NCBI GenBank assembly: GCA_963753075.1
Contig: CAVWAR010000017.1
Span: 310,001 to 374,000 of the forward strand
DNA: 64,000 nucleotides
Direction: 5' to 3'
Origin: Prado023 sp963753075
GTDB taxonomy: Bacteria > Actinomycetota > Actinomycetes > S36-B12 > CAIYMF01
In this document: one piece after another, positions 18,014-27,047 of the stretch
How the letters are laid out: the number at the start of each line of letters is the position of its first letter
Position numbering within the stretch: position 1 is the stretch's first letter
Translations under genes and position numbers: made by a program
Notes under the pieces: generated by a model
Seen by the model: only the letters and a program-made list of their open reading frames with translations
Database searches by the model: none
Told to the model about the DNA's origin: nothing

Positions 18014-18666
18014 ACTCGGACAACCCGTGGCTGAGCTGGAGCTACGTGCAGGACCACTGGCGTGAGCTGATCGCCGTTGGGTTCGAGCACCTGGGCATCA
18101 CGGTGGCGGCGATCGCGCTCGCGTGTGCCCTGGCCGTCCCGCTGGCCCTGCTCGCCCGTCGGCACCCGTCCCTGTCGGGGTCGATCATCGGCATCTCCGG
18201 GGTGCTCTACACGATTCCGTCCCTGGCACTGATCTCGGTGCTGTGGCCGGTGTTCGGGCTGTCGCCGCTCACGGTCGTGGTGGCGCTGGCCGTCTACGCG
18301 CTGCTGGTGATGGTCCGGGCCATCCTCGTGGGCTTGTCCGAGGTCCCCACCGGGACGGTCGACGCGGCCGTCGGAATGGGAATGTCCGACCGCGAGCTGC
18401 TCTGGCGCGTGCAGGCCCCGTTGGCCCTGCCCACGGTCCTGGCCGGCCTGCGGATCGTGACCGTGTCGACGGTCGGGATGGTCACGGTCGGGGCACTGGT
18501 GGGCTACGGCGGCTACGGGTCGATGATCCTCGCGGGTCTCTACGAGAATGCCTACCACGCCAAGATCGCGACGGCGACGATCTGCGTGGTGCTGCTCGCA
18601 CTTGTGCTCGACGCCCTGCTGCTCCTGCTGGAGCGCCAGGTCACGCCATGGGCTCGGGGGCGCTGA
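18010..18666 (+). CDS. Osmoprotectant ABC transporter permease
   Basis: A 218-residue inner-membrane permease of the BPD_transp_1 type with about five to six hydrophobic segments. The cytoplasmic coupling loop reads DAAVGMGMSDRELLWRVQAPLALP, the EAA-type motif that contacts the ATPase. The length equals that of OpuCB/OpuCD permeases. It starts inside the stop codon of the ATPase gene and is followed after 1 nt by the second permease, so the three are translated as a unit. Confidence 0.92.
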
Positions 18667-18667
18667 C

Positions 18668-20324
18668 ATGGGCGTCCTGGCGTGGTTGACGGATCCGGCG
18701 AACTGGACCGGCCCCGACGGCGTGCCGGCACGCACGCTCGAGCACCTGGTGATTGCGACGCTCGCGATGGCCCTCGGGCTGATCGTGGCCGTGCCGGTCG
18801 GGGTCTGGCTCGGCCACACCCGCCGCGCATCGTTCGTGACCACGTCCATCGGCAACCTCGGTCGGGCGATCCCGACGCTGGCCCTGCTGGTGATCCTCGC
18901 CTCGATCCCGCAGATCGGTGTCGGCGACCTGGCCGCGATCCTGGCCCTGGCGCTCTTCTCGATCCCACCGATGCTGACGTCGAGCTACGTGGGGGTCCGC
19001 GACGTTGATCCCGGTGCACGCGACGCGGCCAACGGCATGGGCATGACCGGCAGGCAGCTCCTGCGGCGCGTCGAGCTTCCGCTGGCGGCGCCATCGATCC
19101 TGTCCGGGGTGCGCACCTCGCTGGTCCAGGTCGTGGCCACCGTGTCCCTGGCCGCGCTCGTCGGGTCCGGAGGCCTCGGGCGGTACGTCGTCGATGGGTT
19201 CGCCCGCCAGGACGAGACGCTGGTCCTGGTCGGCGCCCTGCTCGTCTCGGCCCTCGCGATCAGCACGGACTGGGTGACCGGCCGGGCCACCCGCCAGATG
19301 GTGGCGCGCGGGGTCCGGCCAACCTCGGCTTCCGGATCCGAGGAGCTGCAGATCGCCCGGGTGGCGGGGGAGCGGCGCGCGTGGTCCGGAGGGGCTGCCG
19401 CAGGGTGGGCCGGGGCCTACGTCGCGCTGGCGGCGCTCGTCGTCGGAGGGTTGCTCATGGCCGGGGGACGCAGCAATGCCGAGGACCTGCGGATCGCCGC
19501 GTTCAACTTCGGCGAGTCCAAGATCATGGCCGCCATGTACGAGGACCTGCTCAATGATGCGGGAGTGTCGGTCGAGGTCTCTGAGCTGAGCAGTCGGGAG
19601 GTCATCTCCCCGGCGCTCGAGGACGGCGCGGTGGACGTGGTCCCCGAGTATCTCGGGACCTACACCGAGTTCCTGAACAAGCAGGTCAACGGCCCCGATG
19701 CCCCTGCCGTGGCCAACTCCGATATCGCCGAGACGCTGGCGGCAGGACGCCGGATCGCCGACCCGCTGGGGATCACCCTGGCCGAGCCGGCCCTCGCCGC
19801 TGACCAGAACGCCTTCGCTGTCACCCGGGAGTTCGCCGATGAGCACGGGCTGGTCACGGTGTCAGACCTCGCGGCCCTGTCCCAGGCGCAGCAACTTGTG
19901 CTCGGGGGGCCACCCGAGTGCCCGACGCGGCCCTTCTGCCTGCCGGGTCTCGAGGAGGTCTACGGCGCCCAGGTCCAGGAGTTCGTCTCCCTGGACGCCG
20001 GCGGACCTCTGACGAAGCAGGCGCTCTCCCAGGGTGCGATCGATGTCGGCCTGGTGTTCTCGTCCGACGGTGGGGTCTCGGCGCTGGACCTGGTCGTCCT
20101 CGACGACGACCGGAGCCTGCAGACCGTGGACAACCTGGTCCCGGCGCTGTCGGACCGTGCGGCCACGCCGGGAGTCATCGCGACCCTGGATGCACTTGCG
20201 GTCACGCTCACCACGCGAGGACCTGATCGAGCTGAACCGCCAGGTGGACATCGAGCGCCGCGACCCGGGTGAGGTGGCCGAGGAGTACCTGGTGGACAAC
20301 GGACTGCTGACGGCAGGCTCCTGA
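18668..20324 (+). CDS. Osmoprotectant permease–substrate-binding protein fusion, frameshifted near the end
   Basis: A fusion of an OpuC-type permease (residues about 1-205, coupling loop DAANGMGMTGRQLLRRVELP) with an OpuAC-type substrate-binding domain (from DLRIAAFNFGESKIM to the end). A further membrane segment (YVALAALVVGGLLMAG) tethers the binding domain on the outside. Such fusions are known in OpuF-like systems. One extra base near 20216 shifts the frame; downstream, EDLIELNRQVDIERRDPGEVA continues the domain in the next frame to the stop at 20322-20324. Read as written, the protein would end early at 20272 with an unrelated tail. Confidence 0.88.
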
Positions 20325-20343
20325 CCCCGGGCCCGGCGCGACG

Positions 20344-20349
20344 TAGGGT
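20344..20349 (+). promoter_or_regulatory. -10 box of prmC, probable leaderless start
   Basis: TAGGGT is 6 nt before the GTG start of prmC. The inserted thioesterase/transporter block has separated prmC from prfA, and this box would give it its own promoter. Confidence 0.5.
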
Positions 20350-20355
20350 TCCCCG

Positions 20356-21381
20356 GTGGAGTCAACCCGTGCACTGCTGGCTGCGGCAGCCGAGCGCCTG
20401 GCGCTCAGTGGCGTGCCGTCACCGACGGTGGATGCCGAGCTGCTGCTGGCGCACGTCACCGGCCGCGATCGAGGGCTGCTGCGCTTGGCCGGGACCAACG
20501 TGTCCGACGACCAGGCGGCACGGTTCGAGGACCTCCTCGGGCAACGCGCTGCGCGGATCCCGCTGCAGCACCTGACCGGGCGTGCGCCCTTCCGGCACCT
20601 GGAGCTGCGCGTGGGGCCGGGGGTCTTCATCCCGCGCCCGGAGACCGAGCTCGTCGTGGACCACGTCCTGCGGTTCCTGGCCGACGACCAGAACGACGCG
20701 AGCGAGGCCGACGACCCGAGCGTGGCGGAGGGGCCGGGGCCGCTGGTGGTCGACCTGTGCACGGGGTCTGCGGCGCTGGCGATCTCGATCGCGACCGAGC
20801 ACCCGGGCAGCCGGGTCGTGGCGGTGGAGGTGTCGCCCAGCGCCGTGGACTGGGCCAGGGCCAACGTCGCCGAGCACTCGGCGCTCCTGGCCCGGGCGGG
20901 CAGTGTGGTCGAGCTGATTGCCGCCGACGCCACGACGGTCGCAGCTCCGGGTGCGCCGCTGGAGTCGCTGCGGGGGCGAGCCGACGTCGTGGTCTCGAAC
21001 CCGCCCTACGTGCCCGACTCCGCGCTGCCGAGGGAGCCCGAGGTGCGCGATCACGATCCGGGACGGGCGCTCTACGGCGGGCCCGATGGCCTGGACGTGG
21101 TCCGACCGCTGGCCGAACAGGCTGCGGCCCTGCTCCGCCCGGGCGGCCTGCTCCTGATCGAGCACGCTGACGTCCAGGGTGTGGATGCCGGTCCGGCCGG
21201 GGTCCCCGGTGTCCTGCGCGGCCAGTTCGAGGATCATCCGTCGTCGGGATTCGGCGCCGCTCCTACCGTCGACGCTGAGGTCGAGCTGCCCGTCTGGCAC
21301 GAGGTCACTGACCACCTCGACCTGGCGGGGAAGCCCCGCGTCACCTCTGCGGTGCGCGGGCCGGGGAGGATGGCGACGTGA
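20356..21381 (+). CDS. prmC: Release-factor glutamine methyltransferase
   Basis: Methylates the Gln of the GGQ motif of RF1 and RF2. It has a PrmC N-terminal helical domain (residues about 1-75), the substrate loop RHLELRVGPGVFIPRPETE, the SAM-binding motif VVDLCTGSAALAISIA and the catalytic NPPYVP. At 341 residues it is longer than the usual 280-290; the C-terminal 60 residues after IEHADVQG, including an insertion rich in Gly and Pro, are not typical. The GTG start is leaderless by position. The stop overlaps the next gene (GTGATG). Confidence 0.93.
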   Translation: MESTRALLAAAAERLALSGVPSPTVDAELLLAHVTGRDRGLLRLAGTNVSDDQAARFEDLLGQRAARIPLQHLTGRAPFRHLELRVGPGVFIPRPETELVVDHVLRFLADDQNDASEADDPSVAEGPGPLVVDLCTGSAALAISIATEHPGSRVVAVEVSPSAVDWARANVAEHSALLARAGSVVELIAADATTVAAPGAPLESLRGRADVVVSNPPYVPDSALPREPEVRDHDPGRALYGGPDGLDVVRPLAEQAAALLRPGGLLLIEHADVQGVDAGPAGVPGVLRGQFEDHPSSGFGAAPTVDAEVELPVWHEVTDHLDLAGKPRVTSAVRGPGRMAT

Positions 21382-22061
21382 TGCGGATCAACGTTGCGCT
21401 GCCCGGCGAGCGTGAGCGCGGGCTGAGCGCGGCAACCGCTGCTCTTCGCCGCGGCCAGTTGGTGGGCCTGCCGCTCGACACGGCCTACGGGGTGGCCGCC
21501 GATGCGTTCAACGAGCGGGGGACGCGAGCGTTGCGCGCGGCCAAGGGTCGTGCCGACCTGTCGATCCCGGTGATGGTCCCGCGGATCGCGACGGTCTCGG
21601 GCGTGGCGGAGGTCGGCCCCGACGCCCGAGCGCTGATGAAGGACTTCTGGCCCGGCCCGCTCACCCTCGTCCTTCCCGCCCAGCCCAGCCTTGCCTGGAC
21701 CCTGACCGATGCGTCCGGTCGGATCGGTGTTCGGATGCCCCTGCATCCAGTCGCACTCGAGCTGCTCGACCGGACCGGACCGCTGGGTGTGGTGGCCGCT
21801 GCGCCGGCGCCGGTCCCGGGCCTGCCGGCGACCGCGGATCAGGCCTTCCCCGCGGAACTCGCCGAGCACCTCACTGTGCTGCTCGACTCCGGTGCCCTGC
21901 CGGAGGGGACAGCCTCGGCCGTGGTGGACCTGTCCGGGGCGACGCCCGTCCTGATCCGGTCGGGCCCGCTCGATGTCGCCGACCTCCTGGTCAGCTGCCC
22001 GGGGCTGGTGGTGCCGGATCGAACCGTGCCGCCGCCCGGGCCGATCCAGTCGGACCCGTAG
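21381..22061 (+). CDS. L-threonylcarbamoyladenylate synthase (Sua5/YciO/YrdC family)
   Basis: Makes threonylcarbamoyl-AMP, the donor for the t6A modification next to the anticodon of ANN-decoding tRNAs. The 226-residue protein has the YrdC fold, with GLPLDTAYGVAADAF for the substrate pocket, LRAAKGRADLSIPVMV (the KxR motif, here KGR) and FWPGPLTLVL. The stretch normally reading SSAN(x)SG is AAAPAPVPG here, a divergence from canonical enzymes. It is the Rv1301 equivalent by position. ATG 21381 overlaps the prmC stop; the alternative GTG start is one codon earlier. Confidence 0.87.
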   Translation: MRINVALPGERERGLSAATAALRRGQLVGLPLDTAYGVAADAFNERGTRALRAAKGRADLSIPVMVPRIATVSGVAEVGPDARALMKDFWPGPLTLVLPAQPSLAWTLTDASGRIGVRMPLHPVALELLDRTGPLGVVAAAPAPVPGLPATADQAFPAELAEHLTVLLDSGALPEGTASAVVDLSGATPVLIRSGPLDVADLLVSCPGLVVPDRTVPPPGPIQSDP

Positions 22062-22065
22062 ACTC
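22060..22065 (+). promoter_or_regulatory. Candidate -10 box for glyA
   Basis: TAGACT overlaps the stop of the preceding gene and lies 39 nt before the glyA ATG, giving a leader of about 33 nt that includes CTGGAG as a ribosome-binding site. Confidence 0.45.
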
Positions 22066-22104
22066 TGCCGCGTCCGGCGAACCCCCATCCGCCCTGGAGC
22101 CCCA

Positions 22105-23376
22105 ATGAGCAGTGACACCCCCTTCTGGGGACCCGACTTCGATGCCCTGGCCGCCGAGGACCCTGAGATCGCCGGCGTGGTGCTCGGTGAGCTCGACCGG
22201 CTGCGCGCCGGACTCCAGCTGATCGCCAGCGAGAACTTCACCTCGCCGGCCGTGCTGGCCGCGCTCGGCTCGACACTGAGCAACAAGTACGCCGAGGGGT
22301 ACCCCGGGCGCCGCTACTACGGAGGCTGCTCGGTCGTCGATGACGCCGAGAGCATCGGCATCGAGCGCGCCAAGGTGCTGTTCCGCGCCGAGCACGCCAA
22401 CCTCCAGCCGCACTCCGGTGCCAGCGCCAACATCGCCGCGTACGGGGCCTTCATGAAGCCCGGGGAGACGGTGCTGGCGATGAGCCTGCCCCACGGCGGG
22501 CACCTGACTCACGGTACGAAGGTGTCCTTCTCCGGCAAGTGGTTCAACGCGGTGCACTACGGCGTGGACCCGACGACCGAGGACATCGACTACGACCAGG
22601 TGCGCGACCTGGCCCGGGAGCACCGGCCGCGGATGATCATCTGCGGTGGGTCGGCCATCCCACGTCTCATCGACTTCGCGGCCTTCCGCGAGATCAGCGA
22701 CGAGGTGGGCGCCATCCTGATGGTCGACGCCGCGCACTTCATCGGATTGGTCGCCGGCGGCGCGATCCCTACCCCCGTTCCGTACGCCGATGTTGTCACC
22801 TTCACGACCCACAAGGTCCTTCGCGGCCCCCGGGGCGGGATGATCCTGTGCAAGGAGGAGCACGCCAAGGCCATCGACAAGGCCGTGTTCCCGATGATGC
22901 AGGGCGGTCCGCTGATGCACTCAGTGGCGGCCAAGGCCGTCGCCCTCAAGGAGGCCGCCACACCCGAGTACGCCCAGTACGCCCGTGACGTGATCGCCAA
23001 CTCCAGGGCGCTGACCGACGGGCTGGTCGCGCACGGGATGCGGGCGGTCACCGGAGGCACCGACACACACCTCGCGCTGCTGGACCTGCAGGACACAGGA
23101 GTGACCGGCACCGAGGCGGAGGCGCGCTGCGATGCCGTGGGGATCGTGTTGAACAAGAACGCCATCCCGAACGACCCGCGCCCCGCGAGTGTCGCCTCAG
23201 GCATCCGGGTCGGCACACCATCGGTCACGACCCAGGGGATGGGCGTGGAGCAGATGGCCACGATCGCCGAGCTGATCGGCACAGCGATCAAGGATGCGGA
23301 CGGCGCTGGCGCCGGGGAGATCCGCACCCGGGTCGACGAGTTGGTGACCTCCTTCCCGGCCTACCCACGCGGCTAG
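22105..23376 (+). CDS. glyA: Serine hydroxymethyltransferase
   Basis: A PLP enzyme interconverting serine and glycine with tetrahydrofolate, the main source of one-carbon units. The 423 residues show LIASENFTS, NKYAEGYPGRRYYGG, and the PLP-lysine block VTFTTHKVLRGPRGG. The ATG at 22105 starts homology (MSSDTPFWGPD), and the in-frame upstream sequence overlaps the preceding gene. It lies between the sua5-type gene and wecA, which are adjacent in mycobacteria. Its stop is followed directly by the wecA GTG. Confidence 0.97.
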   Translation: MSSDTPFWGPDFDALAAEDPEIAGVVLGELDRLRAGLQLIASENFTSPAVLAALGSTLSNKYAEGYPGRRYYGGCSVVDDAESIGIERAKVLFRAEHANLQPHSGASANIAAYGAFMKPGETVLAMSLPHGGHLTHGTKVSFSGKWFNAVHYGVDPTTEDIDYDQVRDLAREHRPRMIICGGSAIPRLIDFAAFREISDEVGAILMVDAAHFIGLVAGGAIPTPVPYADVVTFTTHKVLRGPRGGMILCKEEHAKAIDKAVFPMMQGGPLMHSVAAKAVALKEAATPEYAQYARDVIANSRALTDGLVAHGMRAVTGGTDTHLALLDLQDTGVTGTEAEARCDAVGIVLNKNAIPNDPRPASVASGIRVGTPSVTTQGMGVEQMATIAELIGTAIKDADGAGAGEIRTRVDELVTSFPAYPRG

Positions 23377-24491
23377 TGCGCGAATACGGGCTGAGCCTGC
23401 TCGTCGCCGCCGCATTGACGTACCTGGTCATGCCGGTGGTGCGGGCGGCCGCCCTGCGCGTGGGCGCCGTTGCCGGGGTCCGCGACCGGGACGTCCACGA
23501 CCACGCAATCCCTCGGTGGGGCGGGTTGGGGATGTTCTTCGGCCTCCTTGCTGGAATGCTGCTGGCGAGCAAGCTGCCCATGATGCGCTCCGTGTTCGAG
23601 GGGTCCGCGACCGAGGGCGTGGCCCTGCTCTCGGGGGCCGTGATCATCGTCCTGCTCGGGCTGGCCGACGACCGCTGGGAGCTCGACGCGCCAACCAAGA
23701 TGGCCGGCCAGGTCCTGGCCGCGGCGGTGATGGCTCTTCAGGGGATCACCCTGCTCTGGCTGCCCATCGACGGGGTGCTCGTGCTGGACCCCACCACCTC
23801 GGTGCTGCTGACCGTGCTGATCGTGCTGATCAGCGTGAACGCGATCAACTTCATCGACGGCCTCGATGGGCTCGCCGCGGGGATCACCATGGTGTCCGCG
23901 GCGGCCTTCTTCGTCTACGGCTACCTGCTCAGTGTCCAGTTCGGCGTGGAGCGCGCCACGCTCTCGGCCCTCGTCTCGGCGCTCCTGGTCGGGATGTGCA
24001 TCGGGTTCCTGCCCCACAACGTGTTCCCGGCCCGACTGTTCATGGGCGACACCGGGTCCATGCTGATCGGCTACCTGATGGCGGCCAGTGTCATCACGCT
24101 GGCCGGAAAGGTGGACCCGAACGCCCTCGAGGAGACCACCCTGCTGCCCGCCCTGCTGCCGATTCTCGTGCCGCTGGCGGTCCTGGCTGTCCCGCTGATC
24201 GACCTCGCCCTGGCCGTGGTCCGGCGAACCCGGGCAGGCCGGTCGCCGTTCGCACCTGACAAGCAGCACCTGCACCACCGACTGCTGGAGATGGGTCACT
24301 CGCAGCGGCGCGCTGTCCTGCTCCTGACCGCGTGGGCGGCCCTCATCTCGTTCTCCGTGGTGCTGTTGGCCTTCTTCCCACTGCGCCATGCGTTGACGGC
24401 CAGCGCTCTTGGGGCGATCCTGCTGGGCGTGGGGGTGGCCTGGCCGAGCATGCGAAGACAGTCGGCGGAGCCCCGATCGGAGGTCACATGA
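23376..24491 (+). CDS. wecA: Undecaprenyl-phosphate N-acetylglucosaminyl-1-phosphate transferase (WecA/TagO type)
   Basis: A membrane enzyme that loads a sugar-1-phosphate from a UDP-sugar onto undecaprenyl phosphate, starting arabinogalactan linker or other wall-glycan synthesis. It has 371 residues and about ten hydrophobic segments. Conserved cytoplasmic motifs are LADDRWELDAPTKMAGQ (Mg-binding Asp pair), NFIDGLDGLAAGI and the C-terminal HLHHRLLEMGHSQRRAVL. Its place just before the ATP synthase genes matches Rv1302. GTG 23376 begins on the last base of the glyA stop, and its own stop overlaps the next ATG, so all are in one operon. Confidence 0.92.
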   Translation: MREYGLSLLVAAALTYLVMPVVRAAALRVGAVAGVRDRDVHDHAIPRWGGLGMFFGLLAGMLLASKLPMMRSVFEGSATEGVALLSGAVIIVLLGLADDRWELDAPTKMAGQVLAAAVMALQGITLLWLPIDGVLVLDPTTSVLLTVLIVLISVNAINFIDGLDGLAAGITMVSAAAFFVYGYLLSVQFGVERATLSALVSALLVGMCIGFLPHNVFPARLFMGDTGSMLIGYLMAASVITLAGKVDPNALEETTLLPALLPILVPLAVLAVPLIDLALAVVRRTRAGRSPFAPDKQHLHHRLLEMGHSQRRAVLLLTAWAALISFSVVLLAFFPLRHALTASALGAILLGVGVAWPSMRRQSAEPRSEVT

Positions 24492-24943
24492 GCCCAGCAC
24501 CTGACCCGAGACCCGCAGCCAGACGCGGGCCCACAGCGCTGGTGAAGCCGATGCGCCGGGTGCTGCGTGCTGGGCTGATCGTGTCGCTGGTCGCACTCCC
24601 AATCGCCGTTGTCCTCGGCTACGTGGTCGACGGTGCCGCGGGAGCGTGGGGAGCGGCGATCGGCATGGGTATCGCGGTCGGGTTCTTCGCGATCACAGTG
24701 GGGGTCGCACTCGGAACCGCTGCGATGGACACAGCCACACTGGGTGTGGCGGTGCTGGGGTCCTGGCTGGTCAAGATGATCCTGCTGATCGTCATCCTTG
24801 CGCTTCTGCGGGATGCGGACTTCTACTCAAGGCCCGTGCTGTTCATCACACTGCTGGTCGGGACGGTCGGAGCGCTGGTCCTGGAGGCCCTCGTCGTGTC
24901 GCGAACCCAGGTCCCGTACACAGAGTCCGGTCCGGCCTCGTGA
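24488..24943 (+). CDS. Small membrane protein of the atp operon (Rv1303-like)
   Basis: A 151-residue protein with about four hydrophobic segments after a short basic N terminus (PMRRVLRAGLIVSL). It occupies the position of Rv1303 and resembles the AtpI-like accessory proteins of F-ATPases, though sequence similarity is not strong enough to be certain. Start and stop overlap both neighbours by 4 nt (ATGA and GTGA), which ties its expression to wecA and the following gene. A role in assembly or Mg/Ca supply of the Fo ring is only inferred from position. Confidence 0.65.
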   Translation: MSPAPDPRPAARRGPTALVKPMRRVLRAGLIVSLVALPIAVVLGYVVDGAAGAWGAAIGMGIAVGFFAITVGVALGTAAMDTATLGVAVLGSWLVKMILLIVILALLRDADFYSRPVLFITLLVGTVGALVLEALVVSRTQVPYTESGPAS

Positions 24944-25281
24944 GCCCGGACGAGCCGGTCGAGCGACCGGCTGAGGGGGAGGGGCCGGAGCCACCACCCG
25001 TTCCCCGTGGCCTGTCTCCCGAGCAGCCCCCACCGTCCGGCGCGGGCTCCTTCGCGCCGCCCGGGAGCGGCCGGATGCACCCGGCGCTGGAGCCCGACGG
25101 CGAGCACGTCGCCCATTCCGCGATCGGGTCCCTCGTCGGTGGTGTGCTGGTCTGGGGAGGGGTCGGGATCCTGCTGGACCACTGGCTCGGCACCGGGAGG
25201 GCGCTGACAGCGGTGGGAGTTGTGGTCGGCTTCTTGACCGGCTTCTTCATCGTGTATGTTCGCTTCGGACGTGATGAGTAG
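24940..25281 (+). CDS. AtpZ/AtpI-type accessory protein
   Basis: A 113-residue protein. The first 60 residues are Pro/Glu-rich and likely disordered. Two hydrophobic helices follow (GSLVGGVLVWGGVGILLDHWLG and ALTAVGVVVGFLTGFFIVYV), the hairpin typical of AtpZ/AtpI-family proteins encoded ahead of F-ATPase operons. The GTG start overlaps the stop of the previous gene. atpB follows after 50 nt. Confidence 0.68.
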   Translation: MSPDEPVERPAEGEGPEPPPVPRGLSPEQPPPSGAGSFAPPGSGRMHPALEPDGEHVAHSAIGSLVGGVLVWGGVGILLDHWLGTGRALTAVGVVVGFLTGFFIVYVRFGRDE

Positions 25282-25331
25282 GTTCCACCACTCACCCCCT
25301 CGCCCCTCGTTCGAGCTCAGAAAGGCCCACT

Positions 25332-26156
25332 GTGCTGAACCTTCCAGCGGCTGTCGGGTCGCTCGCACCGATGGCGGAGGGCGAGAGCGGCGAGGGCTAC
25401 GTACCCCCCACGATCTCGGAGTTCTTCCCCGCGCAGGTCATCGGTGAGGGAACGTTCTGGGGCCTGACCCGGATCGACCTGATCGCGCTGCTGATGACCG
25501 GTGCGGTCTGCCTGTTCTTCATCTCGGCGTTCCGCAAGCCGTCCCTGATCCCCGGGAAGCTGCAGAACGTCGGCGAGATGGCCCTCGACGTGGTCTACGA
25601 CAATGTGATCGACGAGGTCATGGGCGTCAAGGGTCGCAAGTACGCCCCGCTGCTCATGACGCTCTTCTGGCTGATCCTGGCCTTCAACGTCACGGGCATC
25701 CTGCCGATGATGCACATCGCCGTCACCTCGGTGGTGGGAGTCCCGATCGTCTTCGCGATCGCCTCGTACGTGGCGTTCAACTACGCAGGCATCAAGGAGC
25801 ATGGGGTCGGGCAGTACTTCAAGCTCAACCTGTTCCCCGCGGGTGTCCCCAAGCCGATCTACCTGCTGGTCACGCCGATCGAGTTCATCTCGACGTTCCT
25901 GCTGCGGCCGGTGACGCTCACGATTCGTCTGCTGGCCAACATGATGAGTGGCCACCTCCTGCTCGTGCTGTTCTTCGGCGCGACGAGCTACTTCCTGTTC
26001 GAGTCCTCGGGCCTGATCCAGCTCGTTGCGATCCCCTCCTACCTGATGGGCCTGATCTTCGTATTCTTCGAGATCATCGTCACACTCCTGCAGGCCTACA
26101 TCTTCACGTTGCTGACCGCTGTGTACATCGACGGCGCGCTCAGCCACGAGCACTGA
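25332..26156 (+). CDS. atpB: ATP synthase subunit a
   Basis: The Fo stator subunit that forms the proton half-channels against the c-ring. It has 274 residues with five to six hydrophobic segments. The helix carrying the essential arginine reads LTIRLLANMMSGHLLL. The start is GTG 25332 with AGAAAGG upstream; an ATG 39 nt later is possible but would remove part of the N terminus. It opens the complete order B-E-F-H-A-G-D-C. Confidence 0.95.
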   Translation: MLNLPAAVGSLAPMAEGESGEGYVPPTISEFFPAQVIGEGTFWGLTRIDLIALLMTGAVCLFFISAFRKPSLIPGKLQNVGEMALDVVYDNVIDEVMGVKGRKYAPLLMTLFWLILAFNVTGILPMMHIAVTSVVGVPIVFAIASYVAFNYAGIKEHGVGQYFKLNLFPAGVPKPIYLLVTPIEFISTFLLRPVTLTIRLLANMMSGHLLLVLFFGATSYFLFESSGLIQLVAIPSYLMGLIFVFFEIIVTLLQAYIFTLLTAVYIDGALSHEH

Positions 26157-26214
26157 CCGATACTCAACAGACTCCCGGGCGACCGCCTCGGGCAACACGG
26201 AAGGAACCACTACA

Positions 26215-26445
26215 GTGGAGCTGGAGCTGCTCGCCGAACTCAACGGCAACGTCAACTCGATCGGGTACGGCCTCGCGGCCATCGGCCCCGGCATCGGCAT
26301 CGGTGTCCTGGTCGGCAAGGCCCTCGAGGGCATGGCCCGTCAGCCTGAGGCCACCGGGGTCCTGCGCACCAACATGTTCCTGGGCATCGCCTTCACCGAG
26401 GCGCTGGCCCTGATCGGCCTCGTCGCCGGCTTCCTGTTCACCTGA
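26215..26445 (+). CDS. atpE: ATP synthase subunit c
   Basis: The 76-residue ring-forming proteolipid with two helices. The first contains the Gly-rich GPGIGIGVLVG, the polar loop is ARQPE, and the second has the ion-binding glutamate in IAFTEALALIG. The first helix has no Gln at the site where Na-dependent c subunits carry one, so the ring should use protons. The GTG start has AAGGAACC upstream. Confidence 0.96.
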   Translation: MELELLAELNGNVNSIGYGLAAIGPGIGIGVLVGKALEGMARQPEATGVLRTNMFLGIAFTEALALIGLVAGFLFT

Positions 26446-26495
26446 TCGGTGTGCGACTGCACGTCCGCCGAACCCGAGGCTGACCAGGAAGGGCC

Positions 26496-27047
26496 ATGAC
26501 TCACGCATCGATCCTCGCCGAATCCGAGAATCCCCTGATTCCGGCGACATACGACATCCTCTGGGGCACGATCTCCTTCTTCGTCGTGCTCTTCGTCTTC
26601 TGGAAGTACGTGCTGCCCGCATTCACGAAGGTGTCAGCGCAGCGCACGGAGAAGATCGAGGGTGGTCTGGAGAACGCCAAGAAGATGCAGGCCGAGGCTG
26701 AGCGTTCCAAGGAGGCCTACTCCGCGCAGCTCGAGGCCGCGGCCAAGGAGGCATCGTCGATCCGGACCGCCGCCCAGAGCGATGGTGAGCAGATCGTGGC
26801 CGCGGCCCGTGACGATGCGGTCGCGGCGGCCGCCGCGGTGACCGCCCGCGCCGACGCCCAGATCCTCGTGGAGCGAGACGCTGCAGTGGGCTCCCTGCAG
26901 CGCGACGTCGGCGACCTGGCCCTTCAGCTGGCCAGCAAGATCGTCGGGGAGAGCCTCGCCGACGACGCGCGGGCCCGGGCGACCGTCGACCGCTTCATCG
27001 CCGAGCTGGAGCAGGGCGCCCCGACCCAGGAGCCAGACGGCCGATGA
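26496..27047 (+). CDS. atpF: ATP synthase subunit b
   Basis: The peripheral stalk subunit. Of 183 residues, one N-terminal membrane segment (about 22-45, ISFFVVLFVFWKYVLPAF) is followed by a long Ala/Glu/Lys-rich coiled coil. It ends with SKIVGESLAD and a family-typical tail. AGGAAGG lies 6 nt before the ATG. The stop overlaps the atpH start (ATGA). Confidence 0.95.
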   Translation: MTHASILAESENPLIPATYDILWGTISFFVVLFVFWKYVLPAFTKVSAQRTEKIEGGLENAKKMQAEAERSKEAYSAQLEAAAKEASSIRTAAQSDGEQIVAAARDDAVAAAAAVTARADAQILVERDAAVGSLQRDVGDLALQLASKIVGESLADDARARATVDRFIAELEQGAPTQEPDGR

